Positions 1 to 5,208 of a DNA stretch of 10,223 bases are shown piece after piece (position 1 is the stretch's first letter; each line of letters starts with the position of its first letter). Location: positions 1-10,223 of the forward strand of contig CAAEDZ010000099.1 of NCBI GenBank assembly GCA_900754775.1, given 5' to 3'. Origin of the DNA: Clostridia bacterium (GTDB lineage Bacteria > Bacillota_A > Clostridia > Christensenellales > Aristaeellaceae). The notes beneath the pieces were generated by a model, which was given only the letters and a program-made list of their open reading frames with translations, was not told the origin of the DNA and ran no database searches. Made by a program: the position numbers and the translations under genes.

Positions 1-632
1 ACCGCGCCGCCCGCGGCCCTCGCCGCCTTGCACAGCGGCCGGAGCGCGCAGGTGCCGCACTCGGGGCCCCGCGCGTGGCATACGCGCCGCCCATGGAAGA
101 TCAGCCAGTGGTGCGCGGCCACCCAGTCCTTTTTGGGAATGGCCTTCTGCAGCTGGCGCTCGGTCTCCTCGACGGTCTTGGCGTCGGCCAGCCCCAGCCG
201 GTTGGACACGCGGAACACGTGCGTATCCACGGCGATGGTGGGCACGCCGAAGGCGTTGGCCAGCACGACGTTGGCGGTCTTTCGCCCCACGCCGGGCAGC
301 GCGGTGAGCGCCTCCATGGTGCCGGGCACCTCGCCGCCGTGGTTTTGCATGATGAGGCGGCAGGCGGAGACGATGTTGGCGGCCTTGGTCTTGAAGCCGC
401 AGCTCTTGACCATCGGGTACACGTCCTCCACGCTGGCGGCCGCCATGTCGCGCACCGTGGGGTAGCGCTCAAAGAGCGCGGGCGTCACCTTGTTGACCTG
501 CTTATCGGTGCACTGGGCCGAGAGCATCACGGCCACCAGCGTTTCGTAGGGGTTGCGGAAGTACAGTTCGGGCGCCGCGTCGGGATACAGCGCGCGAAGC
601 CCTTCCAGAATGGCCTTTTTGCTGATTCGCAT
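1..632 (-). CDS. nth: Endonuclease III, DNA glycosylase/AP lyase (3' end cut by window)
   Basis: Base-excision repair enzyme that removes oxidised pyrimidines and cleaves the abasic strand. Translating the minus strand from the ATG at 632 gives 210 residues with no stop before the window edge; only a short C-terminal tail should be missing, since family members are about 210-220 residues. Visible landmarks are the family LSAQCTD block (residues 37-43), the helix-hairpin-helix LPGVGRKTANVV (112-123) with the catalytic lysine K118, the catalytic aspartate D136 in VDTHV, and the C-terminal iron-sulfur loop with C185, C192, C195 and C201 in the exact C-x6-C-x2-C-x5-C spacing of the [4Fe-4S] cluster. 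The start follows an AAAGGAAG-like site about 10 bases upstream. It lies 100 bases downstream of the methionine sulfoxide reductase gene on the same strand but appears to have its own promoter. All key residues are present, so the enzyme should be active. Confidence 0.97.
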   Translation of the reverse strand, partial: MRISKKAILEGLRALYPDAAPELYFRNPYETLVAVMLSAQCTDKQVNKVTPALFERYPTVRDMAAASVEDVYPMVKSCGFKTKAANIVSACRLIMQNHGGEVPGTMEALTALPGVGRKTANVVLANAFGVPTIAVDTHVFRVSNRLGLADAKTVEETERQLQKAIPKKDWVAAHHWLIFHGRRVCHARGPECGTCALRPLCKAARAAGGA

Positions 633-691
633 GGGGGTGCGGCTTCCTTTCTCGTATCGTCCTGATGCGCCGCGATGGCGGGCACCGTGTT

Positions 692-720
692 ATTGTACAG
701 GATAACGCGCGGGGTTGCAA
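692..720 (-). promoter_or_regulatory. Sigma-A-type promoter of nth
   Basis: On the minus strand TTGCAA (715-720) and TACAAT (692-697) are separated by exactly 17 bases, giving a strong match to a housekeeping promoter. Transcription would start near 685, leaving a leader of about 50 bases before nth. A six-base inverted repeat (GCGCGG 707-712 / CCGCGC 724-729) brackets the -35 box; it could form a weak hairpin at the end of the upstream transcript but has no T-run after it. The promoter call rests on sequence match only. Confidence 0.65.
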
Positions 721-732
721 GTGCCGCGCCGC

Positions 733-1230
733 TTACGCGTCCCAGTCGCAGCCCGCGGTCAGCCGGCGGGCCAGCGCCTCCAGCCCCTCGCGGTCGCTTT
801 CGTCAAAGCGGGCGGGCAGCGGGCTGTCCACGTCCAGGACGCCAAGCAGCCTGTCCCCGTCAAGCAGCGGCACCACGATTTCGCTGCGGGAGGCCGCGTC
901 GCAGGCGATATGGCCGGGAAAGGCGTGCACGTCCCCGACCACCTGCGTGTGCCTCTCGCGCGCCGCCGCGCCGCACACCCCGCGCGAAAGCGGGATGCGC
1001 ACGCACGCCGGCATGCCCTGGAACGGCCCCAGCACCAGCATGCCCTGTTTGTAAAGGTAGAATCCCGCCCAGTTGAGATCGGGCAGGGCCTGATAGATCA
1101 GCGCGGATGCGTTGGCCAGGTTGGCCAGGGCGTCCCGCTCGCCCTCCATCAGCGCGGCCAGCTGGCCGCCAAGCAGGCGGTAGCACGCCCCCTTGTCCCG
1201 CGGGTATTCCATCCGCTGCCATGCCGCCAT
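733..1230 (-). CDS. msrC: Free methionine-(R)-sulfoxide reductase, GAF domain
   Basis: Reduces free L-methionine-(R)-sulfoxide to methionine in the cytoplasm, normally with thioredoxin as electron donor. The 165-residue product, the typical length for this family, is a single GAF domain. The three cysteines of the enzyme family are all present: C76 (in ACVRIP), C86 (in RGVCG) and C110 (in GHIACDAASRSEIV). The segments NWAGFYLY, GPFQG and GVLDVDS are further family blocks. An upstream in-frame ATG at 1275 would give 180 residues, but it falls on the likely -10 region and has no ribosome site; the ATG at 1230 has GGGAGG eight bases upstream (1239-1244) and gives the normal length, so I chose it. 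The gene is divergent from the flavin reductase-rubredoxin gene. The function call is firm because the three-cysteine pattern separates these enzymes from signalling GAF proteins. Confidence 0.95.
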   Translation of the reverse strand: MAAWQRMEYPRDKGACYRLLGGQLAALMEGERDALANLANASALIYQALPDLNWAGFYLYKQGMLVLGPFQGMPACVRIPLSRGVCGAAARERHTQVVGDVHAFPGHIACDAASRSEIVVPLLDGDRLLGVLDVDSPLPARFDESDREGLEALARRLTAGCDWDA

Positions 1231-1265
1231 GCGCCCCGCCTCCCGCAATGTTTTTTTCCCGGCCC

Positions 1266-1274
1266 AGTATATCA
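1266..1274 (-). promoter_or_regulatory. Extended -10 promoter of the methionine sulfoxide reductase gene
   Basis: The minus strand reads TGATATACT, an extended -10 element (TGn followed by TATACT, 1266-1271). No good -35 is seen 16-18 bases upstream, as is common for extended -10 promoters. It sits about 36 bases ahead of the chosen start codon. Its position argues against translation beginning at the alternative ATG at 1275. Confidence 0.5.
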
Positions 1275-1276
1275 CA

Positions 1277-1291
1277 AAACACCGGTTTCAG
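1277..1291. promoter_or_regulatory. Possible cre-like operator in the divergent promoter region
   Basis: Read on the minus strand this is CTGAAACCGGTGTTT, which matches the core of the Gram-positive catabolite-response element (TGNAANCGNW) around a central CG but misses the consensus at two outer positions (first base, and the C near the 3' end). It lies between the two divergent -10 elements and overlaps the weak -35 of the rightward promoter, a place where a repressor would act. HprK in this window shows that the HPr-Ser phosphorylation pathway exists, but no CcpA gene is visible here. Weak evidence; it may be chance. Confidence 0.25.
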
Positions 1292-1313
1292 CATCCATGT
1301 TTCCGGGTAGAAT
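1285..1313 (+). promoter_or_regulatory. Candidate promoter of the flavin reductase-rubredoxin gene
   Basis: TAGAAT (1308-1313) is a five-of-six match to the -10 consensus; GTTTCA (1285-1290), 17 bases upstream, matches only three of six positions of a -35. The AGGAGG ribosome site (1335-1340) follows about 20 bases downstream. The weak -35 would fit an activated or regulated promoter, but this is inference. Confidence 0.4.
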
Positions 1314-1334
1314 ACATCCGGTACGCACATTCAA

Positions 1335-1340
1335 AGGAGG
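1335..1340 (+). promoter_or_regulatory. Ribosome binding site that fixes the rubredoxin-fusion start
   Basis: AGGAGG lies seven bases before the ATG at 1348 but only one base before an in-frame ATG at 1342. Spacing favours 1348, so two extra residues (Met-Thr) are not included in the protein. Confidence 0.75.
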
Positions 1341-1347
1341 AATGACC

Positions 1348-1974
1348 ATGGCGCTTGATCCCACCGCTCTTTTCAACCTCAGCTACGGCCTGTATGTGCT
1401 GACCGCCCGTGAGGACGGCCGCGACTGCGGCTGCATCGTCAACACCGTTACCCAGCTGACCGAAAACCCCACGCGCATCGCCGTTAGCGTCAACAAGCAG
1501 AACTTCACCAACGAGGTGATCCAGCGCACAGGCGTCTTTAACATCAGCGTCCTGACCGAGGCGGCCACGATGGACCTGTTCCGTCACTTCGGCTTCCAGA
1601 GCGGCCGAGACGTGGACAAATTCGCCGGCCGGACCGACCCGACGAGCGAAAACGGCCTGCGCTACATTGACGGCCCCGCCAACGCCCTGATTTCGGGCAA
1701 GGTGGAGCAGGCCATCGACTGCGGCACCCATATGCTCTACATCGCGCTGGTCACCGAGGCCCGCAAGCTCTCCGACGCGCCTTCCATGACCTACGCCTAC
1801 TATTTCGCCAACGTCAAGCCCAAGCCCCAGCCCAAGCCCGCCGAGGCCAAACCCCGCCGCGGCTTCGTGTGCCGCATCTGCGGCTATTTCTACGAGGGCG
1901 ACGAGCTGCCCCCGGACTTCATCTGCCCCCTGTGCAAGCACGGCGCGGCCGATTTCGAGCCCGTGGGCTTCTGA
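1348..1974 (+). CDS. hrb: Flavin reductase-rubredoxin fusion (high-molecular-weight rubredoxin)
   Basis: A 208-residue cytoplasmic redox protein. Residues 1 to about 155 form an FMN-binding split-barrel flavin reductase domain. A proline/lysine-rich linker (about 157-169, PKPQPKP) joins it to a C-terminal rubredoxin domain whose iron ligands are C175, C178, C193 and C196. Only 14 residues separate the two CxxC pairs, the short-loop form seen in rubrerythrin-type rubredoxins rather than classical rubredoxin. In Moorella thermoacetica a protein of this architecture, Hrb, passes electrons from NADH to the flavodiiron protein FprA for reduction of nitric oxide or oxygen; a similar role is inferred here, though no flavodiiron gene lies in the window. 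The gene is monocistronic: it has its own ribosome site and is followed by an intrinsic terminator. It is divergent from a methionine sulfoxide reductase gene, which fits an oxidative-stress setting. The domain call is very firm, the partner is not known. Confidence 0.94.
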   Translation: MALDPTALFNLSYGLYVLTAREDGRDCGCIVNTVTQLTENPTRIAVSVNKQNFTNEVIQRTGVFNISVLTEAATMDLFRHFGFQSGRDVDKFAGRTDPTSENGLRYIDGPANALISGKVEQAIDCGTHMLYIALVTEARKLSDAPSMTYAYYFANVKPKPQPKPAEAKPRRGFVCRICGYFYEGDELPPDFICPLCKHGAADFEPVGF

Positions 1975-1983
1975 TCCCCGCAC

Positions 1984-2019
1984 CCCCTTTGCCCCCCACC
2001 GGCGGCAAAGGGGTTTCTT
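1984..2019 (+). terminator. Intrinsic terminator after hrb
   Basis: A perfect 10-bp stem, CCCCTTTGCC (1984-1993) with GGCAAAGGGG (2004-2013), encloses a 10-base loop and is followed by TTTCTT. It begins ten bases after the hrb stop codon and separates hrb from ktrB. Confidence 0.85.
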
Positions 2020-2078
2020 AGCGGAAAACCGTCTGTACAAAAGCGGAAAAAACGAATATAATACCCCTGTGTTCCGCT
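2020..2078 (+). repeat. Three AGCGGAA boxes around the ktrB promoter
   Basis: AGCGGAAAA occurs as a perfect 9-base direct repeat at 2020-2028 and 2042-2050, 22 bases apart (about two helical turns), on either side of the -35 box. A third, inverted copy of the 7-base core (TTCCGCT, 2072-2078) lies just after the expected transcription start. Possible operator sites; the factor is unknown. The inverted copy also overlaps a small leader hairpin, which is an alternative explanation for it. Confidence 0.4.
2034..2062 (+). promoter_or_regulatory. Sigma-A-type promoter of ktrBA
   Basis: TGTACA (2034-2039; four of six -35 positions) and a perfect TATAAT (2057-2062) are spaced by 17 bases. Transcription should begin near 2069, giving a leader of only about 50 bases. 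Within it, a small 4-bp GC stem (CCGC 2074-2077 / GCGG 2084-2087) is followed three bases later by five T residues; this is too weak to call a terminator. The leader is too short for the c-di-AMP riboswitch that precedes some ktr genes. Confidence 0.75.
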
Positions 2079-2118
2079 CAAAGGCGGCGATTTTTCCCCA
2101 TGAGGCAGGAGGTCCAGC

Positions 2119-3495
2119 GTGCAAGCCGCAAACAAACCCGCGTTCCACAGGCGTTCCATCAAGCCCGAGCGTTTTCTGGCCCTGGGCTTTTTCCTGCTGA
2201 TCGTGGCGGGCGGATTCGTGCTCACTTTGCCCGTGTCCTCCGCCGACGGGCGGACCGTGGGCATCCGCCAGGCGATGTTCTCCGCCACCTCCGCCGTGTG
2301 CGTCACGGGCCTGTCCATCGTGGACGTGGGCGTGGAGCTGTCCTTCTTCGGGCAGGCGGTGCTGCTCATGCTCATTCAGGTGGGCGGGCTGGGCTTCATG
2401 GCCTTCGCCACGCTGATCATGGTGGCGCTGGGCCGGCGCATCTCGCTGCGGGACCGCATGATCCTGCGCGACGCCATGAACCAGGACGCTCTCAGCGGCA
2501 TGGTGCGGCTGACGCTGGCGTTTTTCCTGATCGCGCTGGTGGTGGAGCTCACGGGCGCCGCGCTGCTCATGACCCGCCTCATCCCCCTCTACGGGCCCGC
2601 GCGGGGCGTGTGGCAAAGCCTGTTCACATCGGTGAGCGCGTTTTGCAACGCGGGGTTTGACCTTTTCGGCGGGTACCGGAGCCTGACGCATCTTCAGCAC
2701 GAGCCCGTGATCCTGCTGACGCTGGGCGGCCTCATCCTGCTGGGCGGGCTGGGCTTTCCGGTGATTCTGGAATGCCTGAGAGCGCGCTTTCGCTGGCGCA
2801 AGCTCCCCCTGCACGCCAAGCTGGTGCTGACCGTGACCGCCGGGCTGATCGCCTTTGGCACGCTGTCCATCCTGGCGCTGGAGTGGGACAACCCCCGCAC
2901 GCTGGACGGCGGGCTCACGGTCTGGCAGAAGCTCTACAACAGCCTCTTTCAGTCTATCACCTTCCGCACGGCGGGCTTTGCCTCGCTGGACCAGGCGTCC
3001 CTGACCGACCCCAGCAAGCTGATCGGCTCGGTGCTGATGTTCGTGGGCACGTCCTCCGCCTCCACGGGCGGCGGCGTCAAGACCACCACGGCCGCTTTGC
3101 TGGCGCTGGTGGTTGTGCAGGTGGTGCGCGGGCATGAGCGCATCACGGTGTTTGGGCGCGAAATCTCCGCCGATACGGCGCGCCGGGCCGTGGCCATCGT
3201 GCTGATTGCGTTTTCGGCCATCTTGATCGCCACGTGCGTCATCAGCGTGATCGAGCGCGGACGGGGACACGACTTTCTGGATCTTCTCTTTGAAACCACC
3301 TCGGCCTTCAGCACCACGGGGCTGTCCAGCGTGAACACCACCACGCTCACCCCCGCCTCGCAATGGCTGCTGATGCCGCTGATGTATTTCGGCCGCGTGG
3401 GTCCGCTCACGCTGGCCTACGCGCTGGCCAACCGTCTGGAAAGCCGGCGCGCCAACCGCGTGCATTACCCCGAGGAAAAGATCATGATCGGCTGA
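2119..3495 (+). CDS. ktrB: Ktr/Trk potassium uptake channel, membrane subunit
   Basis: Forms the dimeric potassium translocating pore in the cytoplasmic membrane, gated by the KtrA ring. The 458-residue protein matches KtrB length (about 445-460) and has the fourfold membrane-pore-membrane design. The four selectivity-filter loops are visible with their key glycines: VTGLS (G64), NAGFD (G179), TAGFA (G286) and TTGLS (G401). The flexible gating loop in the third repeat, with STGGGVKTTT at 315-324, is intact, as is the conserved FGRVGPLT near the C-terminus (424-431). Translation starts at a GTG at 2119, placed six bases after AGGAGG (2107-2112); no ATG nearby fits. Twenty bases separate it from ktrA, which is almost certainly cotranscribed. 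Ion selectivity for potassium over sodium is inferred from the family and the conserved glycines. Confidence 0.97.
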   Translation: MQAANKPAFHRRSIKPERFLALGFFLLIVAGGFVLTLPVSSADGRTVGIRQAMFSATSAVCVTGLSIVDVGVELSFFGQAVLLMLIQVGGLGFMAFATLIMVALGRRISLRDRMILRDAMNQDALSGMVRLTLAFFLIALVVELTGAALLMTRLIPLYGPARGVWQSLFTSVSAFCNAGFDLFGGYRSLTHLQHEPVILLTLGGLILLGGLGFPVILECLRARFRWRKLPLHAKLVLTVTAGLIAFGTLSILALEWDNPRTLDGGLTVWQKLYNSLFQSITFRTAGFASLDQASLTDPSKLIGSVLMFVGTSSASTGGGVKTTTAALLALVVVQVVRGHERITVFGREISADTARRAVAIVLIAFSAILIATCVISVIERGRGHDFLDLLFETTSAFSTTGLSSVNTTTLTPASQWLLMPLMYFGRVGPLTLAYALANRLESRRANRVHYPEEKIMIG

Positions 3496-3515
3496 CGGGA
3501 AAGGATGGTACCTCC

Positions 3516-4166
3516 ATGAAAAGCAAGCAGTTTCTGGTGCTGGGCCTGGGCCGCTTCGGCGCGAGCCTCGCCAAGACCCTGTGCGACCTGGGCCAGGAGG
3601 TGCTGGCCGTGGACGCCGACGAGGAGCTGGTCAATAACATCGCCCCCTATGTGACGCAGGCCATGCAGCTGGACGCCACGGACGAGACGCTGCTGGCCAC
3701 GCTGGGCGTGAAGAACTTCGACGCGGCCATCGTCAGCATCGGCCAGAACACGCGCGACAGCATTCTGGTGTGCGTGCTGCTCAAGGAGCTGGGCGTGCCC
3801 TACCTGGTGGCCAAGGCCAACGACGACCTGCACGCCAAGGTGCTGCGCAAAATCGGCGCGGACCGGGTCATCTTTCCCGAGCGCGACATGGGCGCCCGGC
3901 TGGCGCGGTCCATCATCACGCCCAACGTGCTGGAGCTGATGAACCTGAGCGACGACTATCAGATCATGGAGATCCGCGTGCCGGAGCGCTGGGTGGGCGA
4001 TACCATCATCGGCGTGAACGTCCGGCGCAAATATGGCGTCAACATTCTGGCCATTCACCGCGCGGACCGCTTTCTGGTATCGCCCGCGCCCGACATGGCC
4101 TTCGTGGAAGGGGATACGCTTCTGGTGATGGGCAAGCGCGAGGATATCGAGCGCCTGGACGCATAA
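3516..4166 (+). CDS. ktrA: Ktr potassium uptake system, nucleotide-binding regulatory subunit
   Basis: Cytosolic RCK protein that assembles as an octameric ring under KtrB and gates it in response to ATP/ADP; in other Firmicutes the C-terminal domain also binds c-di-AMP. The product is 216 residues, close to the usual 220. Residues 1 to about 125 are the Rossmann-type RCK_N domain with the dinucleotide motif GLGRFG (10-15) and the ribose-binding acid at the end of strand 2 (D33 in AVDAD). FPERDMGARLA (120-130) is the family linker block, and residues from about 135 onward are the RCK_C domain, ending in the typical GDTLLVMG (199-206). The start at 3516 follows a modest GGGAAAGGAT sequence. 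No promoter is seen in the 20-base gap, so it depends on the ktrB promoter. Identification is very firm. Confidence 0.97.
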   Translation: MKSKQFLVLGLGRFGASLAKTLCDLGQEVLAVDADEELVNNIAPYVTQAMQLDATDETLLATLGVKNFDAAIVSIGQNTRDSILVCVLLKELGVPYLVAKANDDLHAKVLRKIGADRVIFPERDMGARLARSIITPNVLELMNLSDDYQIMEIRVPERWVGDTIIGVNVRRKYGVNILAIHRADRFLVSPAPDMAFVEGDTLLVMGKREDIERLDA

Positions 4167-4228
4167 GCCCGTCCCCTCCGGCATAGAGCTTACCATACCA
4201 CGTTTTTTCACGAAGGGAGCGTCAAGCC

Positions 4229-5011
4229 ATGAAACCCACGAAGCCCGGTTATTTTGACCGCGAGGAATGCCGCCCCTTCTATCACCGGGGCGGCGACAAC
4301 GGCATCCTGCTCGTGCATGGCTTCACGGGCAGCGCGGCGCACATGCGCCCTCTGGCGGACGAGCTGGCCCGGCGCGGGCGCACCGTGCGCACCATCAACC
4401 TGCCCGGCCATGCCCAGACCGAGGAGGACATGGGCCGCGCGGACTGGCAGAGCTGGCTTCAGGCCGTCAAGCAGGCGTGCCTGGAGATGATGGGCGAGCT
4501 GCGCGTATTCACCGTATGCGGCCTTTCGATGGGCGGCGTGCTGGCGCTGATGGCGGCCGAGCAGATGAAGGTGGACGGCTGCGTGCCCATCTCCGCGCCC
4601 ATGGCGGTGAAAAACCGCTTTCTGCATCTGGCCGGACCTGCCTCGCTATTCATAAAGCGCATCTCCTGGGGCGACCCCGGAAACCGCGCCAGCCTGGTGG
4701 ACCCGGCCTACGATTTCGGCTACACGGGCTTTCCCACGGCCAAGGGGGCGGATTTGAGCCGCCTGATCCGCCTGGCCCGGCAGAACCTGTTCAACCTCAC
4801 CTGCCCCATCCTGTGCGTGCAGAGCGACGCGGACGAAACCATCTGGAAGGGCAGCGCCGACTGCATCCTGGAGGGCGTGAGCAGCGAGGTGCGGCAAAAG
4901 CTGTGGCTGAGCGGCATGCCGCATGTGTGCACCCTTTCCAGAGAGCTGCCCGCCATCGTGGACGCGGTGGACGCCTTCATGGACCGCGTGGAGGCGGAAA
5001 AGGAGGGGTAA
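4229..5011 (+). CDS. Alpha/beta-hydrolase carboxylesterase (Est30-like)
   Basis: A 260-residue soluble hydrolase resembling the Est30/YvaK carboxylesterase and monoacylglycerol-lipase group, which cleave short to medium acyl esters. The likely catalytic triad can be read: nucleophile S100 in GLSMGG (98-103), acid D202 in VQSDADETI, and H232 in GMPHVCTL. The oxyanion-hole HGFTG lies at 30-34. The family usually has GH at the histidine site; here two residues (Met-Pro) sit between the glycine and the histidine. There is no signal peptide, so it acts in the cytoplasm. The start has GAAGGGAG (4212-4219) ahead of it. It lies 62 bases after ktrA with no clear promoter or terminator between, so readthrough from ktrBA is likely, yet no functional link to potassium transport is evident. 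The true substrate is unknown. Confidence 0.87.
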   Translation: MKPTKPGYFDREECRPFYHRGGDNGILLVHGFTGSAAHMRPLADELARRGRTVRTINLPGHAQTEEDMGRADWQSWLQAVKQACLEMMGELRVFTVCGLSMGGVLALMAAEQMKVDGCVPISAPMAVKNRFLHLAGPASLFIKRISWGDPGNRASLVDPAYDFGYTGFPTAKGADLSRLIRLARQNLFNLTCPILCVQSDADETIWKGSADCILEGVSSEVRQKLWLSGMPHVCTLSRELPAIVDAVDAFMDRVEAEKEG

Positions 5012-5063
5012 CGCGGGCCGTTTCGCCTCCCGCAGCACAGGCCGCATGGGCCGATCCGGATAC

Positions 5064-5100
5064 GGGCGTTCCTTCCCTCGCGGAGGAGCGCCCTTTTTCT
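5064..5100 (+). terminator. Intrinsic terminator after the esterase gene
   Basis: A 10-bp stem with one G-U pair, GGGCGTTCCT (5064-5073) with AGGAGCGCCC (5084-5093), is followed by TTTTTCT. It ends the ktrBA-esterase transcript about 50 bases after the esterase stop codon. Confidence 0.85.
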
Positions 5101-5135
5101 GTGCGCTTCCTCCCATCCCTTCCAGCCGGCCAGCC

Positions 5136-5163
5136 TTGCATCTGCCGTGTTCTGTGGTATAAT
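5136..5163 (+). promoter_or_regulatory. Promoter of the dehydratase-tadA-HAD-hprK-glucokinase run
   Basis: TTGCAT (5136-5141) and a perfect TATAAT (5158-5163) are 16 bases apart, and TGG directly before the -10 makes it an extended -10 element. Transcription should start near 5170, leaving a leader of about 40 bases. It is the only convincing promoter seen before the right edge of the window. The rest of the 5012-5208 gap holds the preceding terminator and nothing else I can identify. Confidence 0.75.
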
Positions 5164-5208
5164 GGTCGTGTGTGTGATTTTGCCATGACGGCTTGAGGGG
5201 GCGGCTGT

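Noticed and set aside
101..472. Minus-strand 123-codon frame inside nth, and plus-strand frames in the same place
   Set aside because: These are shadows of nth, whose true frame runs from 632 off the left edge and carries the HhH, catalytic Lys/Asp and iron-sulfur cysteines.
1231..1275. Longer form of the methionine sulfoxide reductase starting at 1275
   Set aside because: That ATG overlaps the likely promoter -10 region and lacks a ribosome site, while the ATG at 1230 has GGGAGG at good spacing and gives the standard 165-residue length.
2063..2118. c-di-AMP riboswitch ahead of ktrB
   Set aside because: Such riboswitches precede some ktr genes, but the leader from the predicted start site is only about 50 bases, less than half the needed length.
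1288..3465. 725-codon open frame on the minus strand opposite hrb and ktrB
   Set aside because: It is rich in His, Gln, Arg and Gly with no domain or motif and lies fully opposite two well-identified genes. Such frames arise because G/C-biased third codon positions remove stop codons on the other strand.
4167..4228. Terminator or promoter between ktrA and the esterase gene
   Set aside because: There is a short T-run but no stem before it, and no -35/-10 pair at acceptable spacing.
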